A DNA stretch of 64,000 bases from Humulus lupulus. Lineage: Eukaryota > Streptophyta > Magnoliopsida > Rosales > Cannabaceae. Made by a program: the position numbers and the translations under genes. The stretch covers positions 64,278,643 to 64,342,642 of the forward strand of contig NC_084799.1 of the NCBI RefSeq assembly GCF_963169125.1, written 5' to 3'. A model generated the notes under the pieces. The model saw only the letters and a list, made by a program, of their open reading frames with translations, was not told where the DNA came from and made no database searches. Within the stretch, counting starts at the first letter, position 1; each line of letters opens with the position of its first letter. Positions 23,105 through 34,734 of the stretch are shown here, piece by piece.

Positions 23105-24008
23105 ATGAAGGAAATTGGTTCATCTTGTACAACCTTCAAATCCTTGTTTCAAGATTTGGTTTGCGTTGGACACATAACAATGAAAGATCAAAGAAAGTTC
23201 AATTTGGAAATGTTCTACATGAATGTGGATATGGATTCAAAGTCTTCATCAACAAAGGATGAGACAACTCAATGAGATTACATGATTACGGAGATTGGTA
23301 TCATCAAGTTCCTTTTTTCTAAATGTGTAGATTTCAAGACTTTGAATGAAATGTATTTGATGCCATATTTTTGTGTGTTTGAGATTATTGTTTATATCAA
23401 AAGTACAATGGGGAATGTTAATAAACAATTCAAGGGTTATTGTTATACTTTTTTTGTTTGTAAGGTTATTGATCATCTTGTGAGATATGACAATTGTAAA
23501 ATTAACCATAATAAGATTGGGCTCAATACAATTGATGATGAGATCTTTGTGACCTTAATTGCATTTTAAGCATTCAATGAGGAATGTATGATAACCATAA
23601 AGAGAATTGACATGGTCCATGCATGTAGTGATGGGACTAATTCAACCTTAAGAGAAGGTGAACATGTCAATGCAATTGATGTTGAGATCATTGCAAAACA
23701 AAGTGAAGATACTAAGGTCAATGCATTTGATGTTGAGATCATTGCAAACCTGAGTAAAGATACCAAGGCCAATGCAATTGATGTTGAGATCATTGCAATC
23801 TTGAGTGAAGTTAATGCAGCCCAAGGAAAGGTGCAAGGATGGTGGTATGATACTTGTGCCACCATTCACGCAACCTATGATAAAACGTTTTTCAAAACCT
23901 TTGAAAGTTAAAAGGTGGGACTTGAAGTCCAAATGGGAAATGAAAAGAGATCCATGGTACTTGGAAGGGGTTGCATTTATGTGTTCTTCACTAATAGAAA
24001 GAAAATGA
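23105..24008 (+). pseudogene. Cop-A gag and start of protease
   Basis: Gag (particle shell) reads in one frame from the ATG at 23105 to about 23911 with stops near 23273 and 23566. The N-terminal D-L-V-C-V-G-H-I segment leads into a gag-like region (L-N-E-M-Y-L, V-N-K-Q-F-K-G-Y). Three in-frame 17-residue repeats (23666-23815) stand where a CCHC zinc knuckle would be expected; no CCHC is visible. Then W-W-Y-D-T-C-A-T-I-H at about 23839-23870 is the copia protease active site with Cys in place of the usual Gly (D-T/S-G-A). The coding continues at 30323 beyond the insertion that begins at 24014. Confidence 0.75.
23666..23815 (+). repeat. Three 51-bp in-frame tandem repeats in Cop-A gag
   Basis: Units start at 23666, 23717 and 23768 (GTCAATGCAATTGATG and variants). 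Each encodes a 17-residue unit of the form N-A-I-D-V-E-I-I-A; the last is slightly shorter. Confidence 0.9.
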
Positions 24009-24867
24009 TCCTATGTAGCGTCTCATAACTTTATTTAGTTAGATAGTAGTAGCATGCATTGTAGTATTTTAGTTTTTGTGAATATTGGTCAAAGCCGGGA
24101 TTTAGTTAGAAACTCTTAGAGATAGTTATGGATTTTACTATAGAATCCCAGAATGTTTACTTAGTTAGCTAGATAGTTAGTAGTAGTGATAGTATTTTAG
24201 ATTTTGTGGATTTTGGTTCAAATCGGGACTTAGTTGGAAACTCATAACAAAAATTATGGATTTTATAAGTTTAACCTATAGTTTAAGAATATTAATTATA
24301 ACATAAGGTTTTATCAAATATTGCTGGTCCTAAATATATTATTTATTATAACCTAAGATTTAGATAGAGCCAATAAGAACATGACACTTGTCATAAGCAT
24401 GATTATTAAGGAATTAAGTATTTTAATGATAAAATAAAGAAATAAAAGCTTTAGCACCTACCAGAAACGGTTAGGGTCGTATTATGACTTAGTCAAAGCA
24501 GTTATCCCATTCAAATTATGCTGAAAAAGTGCAATTACGCGTTTAAAATATTCACGTATGCCGATATATCACAGCTTGGAGCCGATATATTGCCTAACGA
24601 AGGATATGGAAAACATGTTGACGTTGCATGAACGTACGAACGGAGGTGGGGGACTAGGGCAGAGCCGATATATTGCCATATAGGGGTGATATATCACCCT
24701 TGGTGGGTGAATTTTTAATTTCTTTGTTTTTTTTAATTTAAAAATAAACCTTAACTACTTAGACCTACCTCTGAACGTTTTGGCCGAGTCTTAAGCCTCT
24801 GATTGACGAGTCTTCAAATATTTTTCAATTATATTCATTATTTTTATTCAAATAAAAAAGGGGTTAG

Positions 24868-27234
24868 TGTAACGCCTGGCTACCCCAGAACAGTTACGGA
24901 GAACGGTGAACCAGAAATTTGACCCGCTACCCGAGTCCTTTGGTTAAAAACGTGATCTAAGTGTCGTTAGCAGGTTAAGGTGTAAAACCAGTAAAAAGGA
25001 AAGGGCACTTTTCATTAAGTAAATAAACTGCTCATGAGCCTTTTTAAAATGTTTACAAGTAGTTTGTATTACAAAAGAGTTGCTACAGTTCCAAATATAC
25101 AATCCCCGCCGGCCTAAGCGGCAAAAATAGGGTAAACCCCTAGTCCCTCTGAGAACTCCTTGACCGTGGCAGTCAAGCTGCCCTGTATGTACATTACATC
25201 GCCCAAGCTCTCCACTCAAGGCTGGCCAAGCTTTTCCTTTCCTTTACCTGCACCACAAAGCACCCATGAGCCAAGGCCCAGCAAGAAAACATAATAAAAC
25301 ATGATATAATATCAACAACACTCATAATAACCACTCAGGACTATCAGTCCCACAAATAGGTGACAATAGCCAAAAGTCACAGTAATGAGCATCGCTCCCT
25401 CTAGCCATGTGACGATAGGGTCACCAGGGCTTAACTGATAGGTGATTTCTTTCATAAGCTTGATCAGGACAGGTGCATGGTGATTGGTCACCAACATAAC
25501 CTTCCTCACGACTCTAGAGTCGAAACTATGGACAACGTCCCTTAGCCTTGTGACAGACAGTCACCGGGGTCATATACCTTGGCTATAATCATCTGGTCGT
25601 AGACCAGGCAAGCGCTTGTAAGTTTCTCGACCCTAGGGTCGGTCTGGCATTAATGCTATAGAGCCATTCAATGCGTGATTCTCGACTTTAGAGTCGGTCC
25701 CTGACTAGTCAGTGTCTCAAGCAGGTAATCAGCGTTCAATAGCATTTAATATGCAATCCATGTCCACATATATCAACCAGCATGCCTCAAATATCAAACC
25801 AAACATGCCATATATCTATACATGGTGCAACTATATTCTTACATTGTTTTCTTACCTCTGGTTCGAGTGAGAATAATTATATGAATGACCACTGAGAACG
25901 ATCAACCTTTAAATTCCTCGACGGTCACCTGGTCATAACCAAAATATAGGATTCATCAATAAAAATGATAACTGAGGGTTCCCAAACCAAATCCCAGCCC
26001 CCGAGACCTCATACACTACCCAATCGGGTACTAGGTTCAACCCCGAGGCCTATGGTTTGTGTCCCTAAGCTAAAAACCACTTTTTAGCAAGTTTGGCCTT
26101 ATGGGCTGCGGCCCCCAAAAGCTGTGCCGCGGCACGCCCCCAAACAAAGAGGCCCCCATCTGCCCAGACGCGCATGGGCCGCGGCACGCAAAAGTTGTGC
26201 CGCGGCACCCAGCCCAGTTCAGCAACTAGCCCACGCACAAACCAGATTTTTCCCCCTGTGCGTTTTTCTCTCAAACCAGCCTCTCAAACCATCATAAAAC
26301 CTCCTCCAAACATGTAATTAAACCCCCAAATAACAACCTTAGCTCACTCACATTAAACCCCAATCAAAACAACATAAAAAACTCCCTTCAATCCTCACTC
26401 CCCACATCAAAAGCCATGAACTAAAAACTATAAGCAAAACAGAGCATCAGTTGAAATTAATGGCCAAAACTCACCTTGAGACCAGCTTTAAGCCTCCCTC
26501 ACAGGCTAACACAACTGCTCCATCCCAGCCTTAAGTTCCTCTAGCTTGAATTACCACCAAGAACACAAAACTCTCAAAGAAGGCAATGGAGAAGATGAAG
26601 CTATGGGAAGGTACGGGAAGAGAAGATAGAGCCTCTATTTTGTTCTGTTTTATTCTACAGCCTTCAGCCATTTAAAACAAGTATATCCACCCCTAAAATG
26701 ACCAAAATGCCCTTATACCATCCAAAGCCTTTTAAGCTACTCTAGGGGTAAAATTGGTACTTCCCGCTTAACCCGTTTATTATAATTAACGCTTCCCAAT
26801 TCCCGCTAATCTCAAAATCCTCAAACACTAATAATTCACATCCCGTTACCCTAAAATCCCCGGTAACGCTATAATCATTAATAACACCCTGAGACTCACC
26901 CCGAGCCCCGAGCTCAAACCTGATATGACCAAACCGATAAATCATGTTTTAAGATTGTCTCATGTCGGAATACTCGAACCAATCCACATTATAATGTGGT
27001 CTCACAATATATCATTATCACGCAAACAAATATTCAAGTATACCCTCAACGGGCCAAATTACCAAAATACCCCTATAGGCAAATGTGGACTCACATGCAT
27101 GCATTTAACATCATATGATAATATAATTCTCATAAACATGCATAAACACATTTAAATGGCATAATTAAGCAGTTATGGCCCTCCCGGCCTACTAATCCAG
27201 CCATTAACCATAATAAGGAATCCAGGGCATTACA
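24868..27234 (-). mobile_element. Solo gypsy LTR with TSD GTTAG
   Basis: Plus-strand reading starts TGTAACGCCTGG and ends GGGCATTACA; flanks 24863-24867 and 27235-27239 are both GTTAG. Its 3' third in plus reading is related to the minus-strand gypsy LTR ending at 49089, so it is a minus-oriented LTR of that wider family. 2,367 bp, no internal region. Contains GC-rich palindromes at 26124-26135 and 26197-26208. Confidence 0.9.
26124..26208. repeat. Paired 12-bp GC palindromes GTGCCGCGGCAC
   Basis: Perfect palindrome at 26124-26135 and again at 26197-26208, with an imperfect copy (GGGCCGCGGCAC) at about 26177-26188, in an otherwise AT-rich LTR. Confidence 0.85.
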
Positions 27235-27255
27235 GTTAGTTTCTCTCCTTACCTC

Positions 27256-27263
27256 TATAAATA
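27256..27263 (+). promoter_or_regulatory. LTR TATA box (first LTR of composite)
   Basis: TATAAATA followed by GGACCTAGTACCCAGCC, nearly the same context as the TATA boxes at 37692 and 45480. Confidence 0.65.
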
Positions 27264-27739
27264 GGACCTAGTACCCAGCCTTTCCTCTCATTCTTCAAGC
27301 TATGATCAGAGACTCCAAGGTGCTAGTGCTACCATAGAGTGATAAACACTTGGGTTGGGAAAAAGCTTTGTCATTCTTAAGCTTTATAAAATACTTGGGA
27401 TGTGAGGTTTAGTGTATTTTGGTATTGAAGTTAGACCAATCCATAAGGTCAACTAAGGTATTTCTATTCTCTAAGTCCAGTTCTTTAAACTACTTTAGTT
27501 TTTCTTTAGTTCCTTTTATTCAGATCCTAACTTTTGATATTGGTTTTGATTAGGTTATTGAAACTTAAAGATCTTTCTTGGTAAGTTTCTTCTTGAAGGT
27601 TTAGTTCCACATTTATTCTTTACTCTTTAGAAATACTTACCATTCTTATTGTTGCTTTTAGGAGTGTTCCAAGCCCCGCATTTGTTTTCAAATATCCGAT
27701 TTTGGTAAGGAAAATAGGATAGAACTTTATATGTTTATA

Positions 27740-27965
27740 TGATATGTTATATTATGATATGTTATATTATGATATGTTATATTATCTAATGTTATGTTAT
27801 CTTATGTTTTGTAATGTTTACATTATAGTATGTTTATAGACCTTGGGCATATGACTTGTCTAGCTAGCAAGCCCCAATAATTTATGGGAATATGACTTAC
27901 TTGGCTAGCAAGCCCCACAAATCTATTGGGCATATGACTTGCCTAGTTAACAAGCCCCAAGTAGT
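27740..27965 (+). repeat. Tandem repeats downstream of TATA in composite LTR
   Basis: Three 15-bp units (GATATGTTATATTAT) at about 27740-27784, then three units of about 50-58 bp built on CATATGACTTG...GCAAGCCCCA at 27836-27960. Confidence 0.8.
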
Positions 27966-28436
27966 ATAATGGCCATTGTAGTATTATATGACATATGTTT
28001 TATAGTATATGTGTTTATGATATAATTTATGTATATGTTTTATGTTGTTAGTAGTTTTTCTTGCTGGGCATTAGGCTCACTCCTTTACTTTTAGTGTGAT
28101 GCAAGAAAATAGATACAAAGGCGGAAGGATTCTTGGAAGCTTGGCATGTGTGTTGAGGTGAATGAAGTGGATGGGCTACGTGTCGATTTGAGGACAACGT
28201 TATTTTCTTTAGTCTCTTTAAATTACGTTTTTATGTATTTTTTGCATTTAGCTTTGTAAACAATTTCATTTAAAGTTTTGTTTTATTTTAAAACAATGAG
28301 CTCATTTTTGTATTACAAATATCATTTTAAAGTTTCAATAAAGTTATGAATATTTCTCATGTATGTTCTCTTCAAAGTAGTAGTTATGTCTAGTAGTTTT
28401 AATGGTCTAAGTCTTAGAAATAGTTGGGTCATTACA

Positions 28437-30322
28437 TTTATAAGTTTAGCCTATGGTTTAGAAATATTAATTTTAACGTAAGGTTTGATTTAGTTAGAAA
28501 TGATATTTGGAATAACCTAAGGTTTTGATAGAATAATTAAGAACGTGACACTTGTCACATGGATGTTTATTAAGGATTTAAGAATTTTAGATGAATAAAT
28601 TAATTAAGGATAAGTCTAGGAAGTCTAGAACCTTCCCTCAACTGTTAGGATCACATTTTACTTAGTTAATATGGTTTAAACAAATTCAAGTGTGCTGAAA
28701 GTGTGCAGAAACATGTTTGGTATATCAGCGTATGCCGATATATCGCAGTTATAGGGGCCAATATATCGCCTATGATTGATACAGAAAAAAAGTCGACTTT
28801 GCACGAACGAAATCATGAAGGCTTGGGATTATGGGGTAGGCGATATATCGGCTATAGGGGGCGATATATCGGATCCCTTATGCATTTTTTAAATTTCGTG
28901 GAATTCGAAACTAGAAACAACCCTCATCAACTTTGACTTGTTTCTGAACGTTTTTGACTGAGTTCTGGGCATCTGTTGAGCGAAAAATGTATTTTTAAAA
29001 GTTTATTTATTCATTGAAATGGGAGTTAGTTTCACTCCTTGAACTCTATAAATAGAACCTTTCAATCAGCCATTTGCTTCATCATTCAAGCATTTTTCAG
29101 AGCCTCCAAGCTGTTAAGTTCGTTCTAGAGAGAAATGCTAGGGTTTGGTGTTAAAAACTTTCAAATCTAAGCTTTTCTAAACTCTTGGGAAGTAAGATAG
29201 AGTGTGATTTTTGTATTAAGGTGTAGATCAAAGTTGTAATCTATCTAAGGTATTTTTTTATCCTCGGGTTTAGTTTAATATAGTCCCTCTTATTCTTTTC
29301 ATTTTCTTCAAATCCTATCTCGTTATAAAGACTTTTGGTTAGGTTTTCAATTTCTTTGAAACTTAAGGTTTTTGGTAATTCTTTATTCCAATGGTTTAGA
29401 TCTTCTCTTCATCTTCTTTTCTCTAGAGGACTTATGGTTTATTTATGTTTGGTTTTAGGAGTTTCTGATCCCGCATTTGTCTCCAATATCCCGGATTTGG
29501 TATGGAAAATAAGGTAGTTTAGTTTATGACCTAGTTTACATTTTGTATGACCTAACATTTCAGGTACAATAAATGGGTAAGTGTGTCTAGACCTAAAGTG
29601 TCCAATGATGTATGACAGACTTATGTCCGGTAGGTTCGGTTGCCAAAACTTTATGACAGACCTAAGTTGATGTTCGGTGTGTGACAGACTTATGTGGGGG
29701 GCTTAATTGTCACCCATGTATAAGCACTTATCTTTTTATTATATCTGACTTGTTATTATGACCTATGACCTATAGTTACAATTATGACTTATGACCTATG
29801 ATTTAAGACTATGAACTATGACTCAGATTATGATTTATGATTATGACTTAGGCTATGATATGACCTAGAGTTTTATGATGTTGTATGATTAGTATAAATA
29901 AGTTTTGTTATGAATCTTGTGAAATTTATGATATGTTTGATTATATGATTATATGACTAACTCTTGTTTGTATTTTTCTTACTGGGCTTAGAAGCTTGCC
30001 CTTTACGATGTTGTTATTTTAGGAAATTAAAGGTAGAAAGGTCGGTGGTGAGTAGGACATAGAAGCTCCGTGATGTACTCGTGGGGACCATATAGTCGAG
30101 AAAGATCAAGCGGGCCTATTTATTTATTTATTAAAGAATGTTTTCTTTAAAGTTTTATTTAAGTGTTGCTCATTTTTAATATGTTAAAGACAATTATTTT
30201 ATTTTTGTAAAACCATGGATCCATATACTTATTTTTAAGTTTTCATTCAATAAAAGTGCAATGTTTATGATTATGATCCAACGTTGTGTTCTCGATAATT
30301 TATGAGAAATTAGGGTGTTACA
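28437..30322 (+). repeat. Second gypsy LTR of composite, 5'-truncated
   Basis: Begins directly after the first LTR with an internal LTR segment (TTTATAAGTTTAGCC). It has four CGATATATCG-type sites (28736-28871), a TATA box at 29047-29054, imperfect repeats around TGACAGACTTATG (29610-29700) and TATGACCTATGACC (29755-29870), and ends GGGTGTTACA. Confidence 0.8.
29047..29054 (+). promoter_or_regulatory. LTR TATA box (second LTR of composite)
   Basis: TATAAATA in the context GAACTC/TATAAATA/GAACC, about 180 bp downstream of the palindrome cluster. Confidence 0.65.
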
Positions 30323-31470
30323 CCCTAGTTAATATTTTTTATGTTCCCAATATGACTAGAAACATTATGAGTGGAAGTCTGTTGAGTAAATCTGGTATCA
30401 AAATGGAGTTTGAATTCAGTAAACCCAGTTTGACTAAATTGGGAACTTTTATGGGAAAGGATTATACATGTGATTGAATGATCAAACTTTGTGCACTTGA
30501 TAGCGACAATAATGATATGGCATCTAAATCTTGCAATGTGATTAATTCTAATTCTATTATTTTTTGGCATAATAAACTTGCTCGCATAGGTTATAGCACA
30601 ATTAATAGAGTTTTTAAATGTGGATTGAGTAATTGTGATGTGAATGAGCATGATAAATGTGAATTGTGAGTTAAATCTAAAATGGTAAAGAAACTTTTTC
30701 AAGTGTTGATAGATGTCCAAACTTGCTAGATTTAATGCACATTGATTTATGTGAATTGAATGGCATGTTGAGTAAAGGAGGAAATAGATACTTCATGAGT
30801 TTTATAGATGATTTTTCTAGGTATACTTATGTGTATTTACTTAAGAGAAAGGATGAGGCATTTAATGCATTTAAAATCTATAAATCTGAAGTAGAAAATC
30901 AATTGGAAAAGAAAATAAAGACTCTTAGAAGTGATAGAGGTGGTGAATACTTTTCAAAATGATTTCAATGTGTTTTGTGAGAAACATGGTATTATACATG
31001 AATGCAGTGCACCATACACTCCACAAAAAAATGGAATAGCTAAACAAAAGCATAGGAATTATCTTGAGATGATTAATTCTATACTTTTACATGCTAAATT
31101 GTGTTATAATTTGTGGGGTGAAGCTTTGCTTGTTGTGTGTCATATATTGAATCAAATTCTTATGAAAAAGAACAAATGTCTCAATATGAGTTATGGAGAG
31201 GAAATAAGCCTAACCTAGGCTATCTTAAAGTGTGGGGGTGCCTTGCTTATTGCAAGAGCACAGAGCCTAATAGATCGAGTTGGGTCCAAGGGTCGTAAAG
31301 TGTGCATTTGTTGGCCATGCCTTAAATAGCAAGGCATATAGGAGATTAGACTTGGAGTCTAATGTGATAAATCAATCAAGAGAAGTGAAGTTCATTGAGA
31401 ATATGTTATATTGTGATAGAAACTCCCAAGAACCCACAGGTGTTGGATAATCTCTTAAAGTGAAAGATCC
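30323..31470 (+). pseudogene. Cop-A protease end, GAG-pre-integrase and integrase; catalytic Glu lost
   Basis: The continuation of Cop-A pol after the insertion. V-P-N-M-T-R-N-I-M-S at about 30340-30370 is the protease/pre-integrase linker. W-H-N-K-L-A-R near 30566-30590 is the zinc-binding region with the second His lost (G-H becomes A-R). The integrase core shows H-I-D-L-C (first D) near 30740, I-D-D-F-S-R near 30804, and R-S-D-R-G-G-E-Y (second D) near 30930-30950. After P-Y-T-P-Q-K-N-G near 31015-31035 the catalytic Glu in the usual A-E-R-K motif is Lys (AAA at 31042-31044, GAA expected). Several stops and shifts. Confidence 0.85.
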
Positions 31471-31589
31471 AAAGGTTGATGAGCAACCTATATTGCCTTG
31501 GAGAAGACAAAGGCTTAAGGAGTTGGGATCAATTGAGAAATGATCTCAAGTAGAGATACTCTATGACAGATTTGAAGAAGTCTCATGGA

Positions 31590-32846
31590 AATTTTCTATG
31601 ATTCATCTAGTTTAGGATGATCCCAAAATCTACCAAGAAGCAATGTCTTCATGAGACTATGTTTTTTGGAAGGAGGCAATAAATGATGAGATAGATTCAA
31701 TTATGTAAAACCACACATGGGAATTGGTAGACCTTTCACAAGGTTCAAAATCAATTGAGTGCAAGTGGGTATTTCGAAGGAAACATCACACTGATGACAT
31801 ATACAATCCTTCAAAGCTAGATGAGTAGCTAAAGGGTTAAACAAAAGGAAGGAATTGGTTACTTTGACACGTATGCACTAGTTTCTAGAACAACCACAAA
31901 ATAGTTTTATTTGTCTTGCCATCAATATATAACCTTTTTATGTTCGTCAAATGGATGTGAAAATGACATTCCTAATATGAGATCTCGTGATGAGATTTAT
32001 ATGGAACAATCAGAGAGTTTTGTTCTAAGGAGAAATGAACATAAAAGGTGTAGGCTAGTTAAATCACTATATGGTTTAAAACAAGAATTGAAACAATGGC
32101 ATGAGAAGTTTGATAAAGATATTGTTTCGGATGGGTGTAGACACAATAATGGACAAGTGCTTATACTCTAAGACTTGTGATGGTGTGTCTATATATTGAT
32201 GATTGTTGATTTTGAGTAATGAGATGAGAGGCATAACGGAAACGAAGAGGTTTCTATCTTCAACTTTCTAAATGAAGGACCTTTGAGAGGTGAATATCTT
32301 CTTTGGAATGAAAGGGAGAAGAAACAATGAGGTTTATGCCTTAAGTCAAGCTCACTTTGTTGAGAAAGTGCTTGACAAGTTTAGTGATCTCAAAATCAGA
32401 GAGGCGAATACACCATTTGATTCAAGCATAAAGCTTGCAAAGAACAATGGTTGAGCGGTTAGTAAGCTAAGTGGATTTACTAGCAATCCAAGTATGGAAC
32501 ATTGAAAAACGATTGAGAGAGTACTAGGTTACCTTAAAAGGACCAAGTAGCTAGGCCTCCAATATTCAAAGTTCCCTAAGATACTTGAAGGATATTCCAA
32601 TGCAAGTTGGATATCACGTGTAGGAGATAATCTCTCCACAAGTGGTTGGGTGTTTATGCTAAGAGGATGAACGATTTCTTGGGGTTCTAAGAAAAAAAAA
32701 TATATTTCACTCAACCGTGGAGAATGAGTTTGTAACTCTAGAGACAAATGGAAAAGAGGCCAAGTGGCTTAGGGATTTCATGAGGAATATCCCAATGGTG
32801 ATAAACAAGCCACATTAGTTAGAGCTTATAATGGCATGCGAAGTAT
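31590..32846 (+). pseudogene. Cop-A reverse transcriptase and start of RNase H
   Basis: Heavily decayed. Recognisable copia RT parts: W-K-E-A-I-N-D-E-I near 31670, C-K-W-V-F near 31760, L-V-K-S-L-Y-G-L-K-Q near 32055-32085, and the catalytic Y-I-D-D at 32192-32203. RNase H begins with V-E-N-E-F-V-T-L-E near 32715-32745 and A-K-W-L-R near 32760. The gene is cut at 32846 by the minus-strand gypsy element (TSD AGTAT 32842-32846) and resumes at 49090. Confidence 0.8.
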
Positions 32847-33301
32847 TGTAACGCCTACTACCTAGGGGCCGTTACACTGTGTATTTTAAATAGTGCTAAA
32901 CTCGCTAAACGAGTCATTTGGCCATAATCGTGTAACTAAATGTGATTAACGATTTAGGGTTAAAAATTTTGGTCAAAGATACAACGTTTCCCTAAAACGT
33001 TCACTGTGTACATTGTTATCCCAAAATACATTTAAAATGTTAATTATAATAAAAGATTTACAACCAGTTGACCTAAGCGGCACAATAGGGTTTAACCCTA
33101 GTTCCTCTTTAAACCCTCAGCCATGCTGGTCCAGCTTTCTTTTACCTTAACCTGCACCACATAGCACTCGTGAGCCGAGACTCAACAAGAAAACTCAAAC
33201 ACATGCTCATAAGCAGTTAATAATATGTCCTCAAATCATAATAAGCATGCCTAGTAGTAATAACCCTATTCATGCATGAAGGCAAGTACAAATAAATGAT
33301 T

Positions 33302-33478
33302 GTGGGGTCTTGCACCCTGAGTAGGTGACTGTCAAGTCAATCTGCGGTCCTGTGCTCTGAATAGATGACTTATTAAGTCAATCTGGGCTTCTACACCGTA
33401 AATAGGTGACTATTAAGTCTCTCTACAATCTTGTGCCCTAAATAGATGACTATTAAGTCTCTCTGGGGTCCTGCACCC
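33302..33478. repeat. Tandem units of about 45 bp in gypsy2 3' LTR
   Basis: Four imperfect copies of a unit like GGTCCTGTGCCCTAAATAG...GACTATTAAGTCTCTCT. The same array is in the other LTR at about 46966-47140, and a related but shorter one at about 55322-55402. Confidence 0.8.
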
Positions 33479-34329
33479 TAAGCCATGTGACGTTCCTGTC
33501 ACTTGAGCCTTTTAGCCCTAGCTCTGAGTAACTAGCCTTAGACTAGCCAATCGCTTTAGTTTTCTTCGACCAATAGGTCGGTCAAGCATTTAATGCTCAT
33601 GTTGATTAGATCTAATCATTTTGACCTGCGTTGAATACGCTAATGTCGCTCTTGACACATAAGTGAATTCCATACGATCAGCGCTCAGTATTATTGCCGA
33701 TCATGACTGATAAGTCAGAGCTTCATGACCAGTACTAAACCCCATTTTTGTTTCTTAACTAATAAGTCAGTGCTTTCTTAATTAGGTAATACAAACATGC
33801 ATATATCATATGTCAAATATCTAGATATAAGGCATTCAACATGCTTAATCAATAATTGCAGGCATAATCATAATCATGCACAATTACAGAGACTCAAGTC
33901 TGATTAATTCTATATTCAACATTCATGCCTTGCCATAACCACATGTATCACATACATCACATACTGGGTGCAGTTTTCTTACCTTTGGTCCAAGCATAGG
34001 TTATCGATAAACGAGCCTCAAACACGATCTTGTTTTCAAAACCTTAGCGATCACCTAGTCACAACCATAATATTAAATCCCATAAAAAAATGAGTAAATA
34101 AATACTTCTGGATCGAATCCTAGCCTCCAGAACGTCGAATCCTACCAAACCGGGTAGTAGGATCGATCTTGTGCCTTTAGAGTTAAGTTCCCACGACTAA
34201 AAACCAAATCTGGCCAAAACTGGACAGGCAGGTCGTGACTTGGCCCTGAGGGTCACGATGCGCCTCCCTTACAGAGAGCCCTCTGCCTGGGCTTTACGGT
34301 GCGGGCTATGACTTGGCCCTCTAGAGTCA

Positions 34330-34348
34330 CACCCCCCCCCCCCCCCCC
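34330..34348. repeat. C homopolymer in gypsy2 3' LTR
   Basis: Close to 19 consecutive C on the plus strand; the homologous site in the 5' LTR (about 47989-48006) also has a long C run. Confidence 0.85.
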
Positions 34349-34734
34349 AAGGCAGAACCTTCCTGGCTCTAGGTTCACACAGGTCGTTACTTGCTAGAAC
34401 AAGGTCGCGACCTAACCACGAACCCAGCCATTTTCTACGTTTTCTCCCATTTAAAATCCTCCAAAAACCTATCTAAACATATCCAAATCCCAAAAACAAA
34501 GTTCCCAAACATCCTAATTTCCCAAAACCATAAAAACCCAAGTCCCAATCAAATCAAAAACTCCTCAAAATGTAAAAATCCAATCGAGGCTTACAAACTA
34601 AAAAACTTAAAACTTAAAGCTTGAATTACCTCTGACTGAGTCGTTTCCCAATTAAATCCTCCGGCTAATAAGCTTCTAATCTTCCCTAGAATCGCTATGC
34701 CTTGATCCTTGCCTGAATCCGAGTCCTAAATTTT

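Larger units (their letters stand above)
24014..30322 (+). mobile_element. Composite of two gypsy LTRs in Cop-A, with nested solo LTR
   Basis: Starts TGTAGCGTCTC and ends GGGTGTTACA; flanked by TCCTA (24009-24013) and CCCTA (30323-30327), a 4/5 target duplication. It comprises a first LTR (24014-24867 plus 27240-28436, ending GGGTCATTACA), directly followed by a second LTR lacking about its first 300 bp (28437-30322, ending GGGTGTTACA). No gag or pol lies between them. The two 3' ends belong to different subfamilies. The first 130 bp of LTR 1 look tandemly repeated (start-like sequence again near 24143). Confidence 0.75.
32847..34731 (-). repeat. gypsy2 3' LTR, truncated
   Basis: Colinear with 36643-36940 plus 46788-48388. 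Stops at GAGTCCTAAA where the other copy runs on for about 700 bp more. Contains tandem units (33302-33478) and a C run (about 34330-34348). Confidence 0.85.

Noticed and set aside
26065..26317. Overlapping open frames on both strands in a GC-rich patch
   Set aside because: They fall in a solo LTR; openness on both strands reflects local GC content.
33302..33478. Regularly spaced repeats that might suggest a CRISPR-like array
   Set aside because: The units are imperfect, contiguous without spacers, and lie in a plant LTR.
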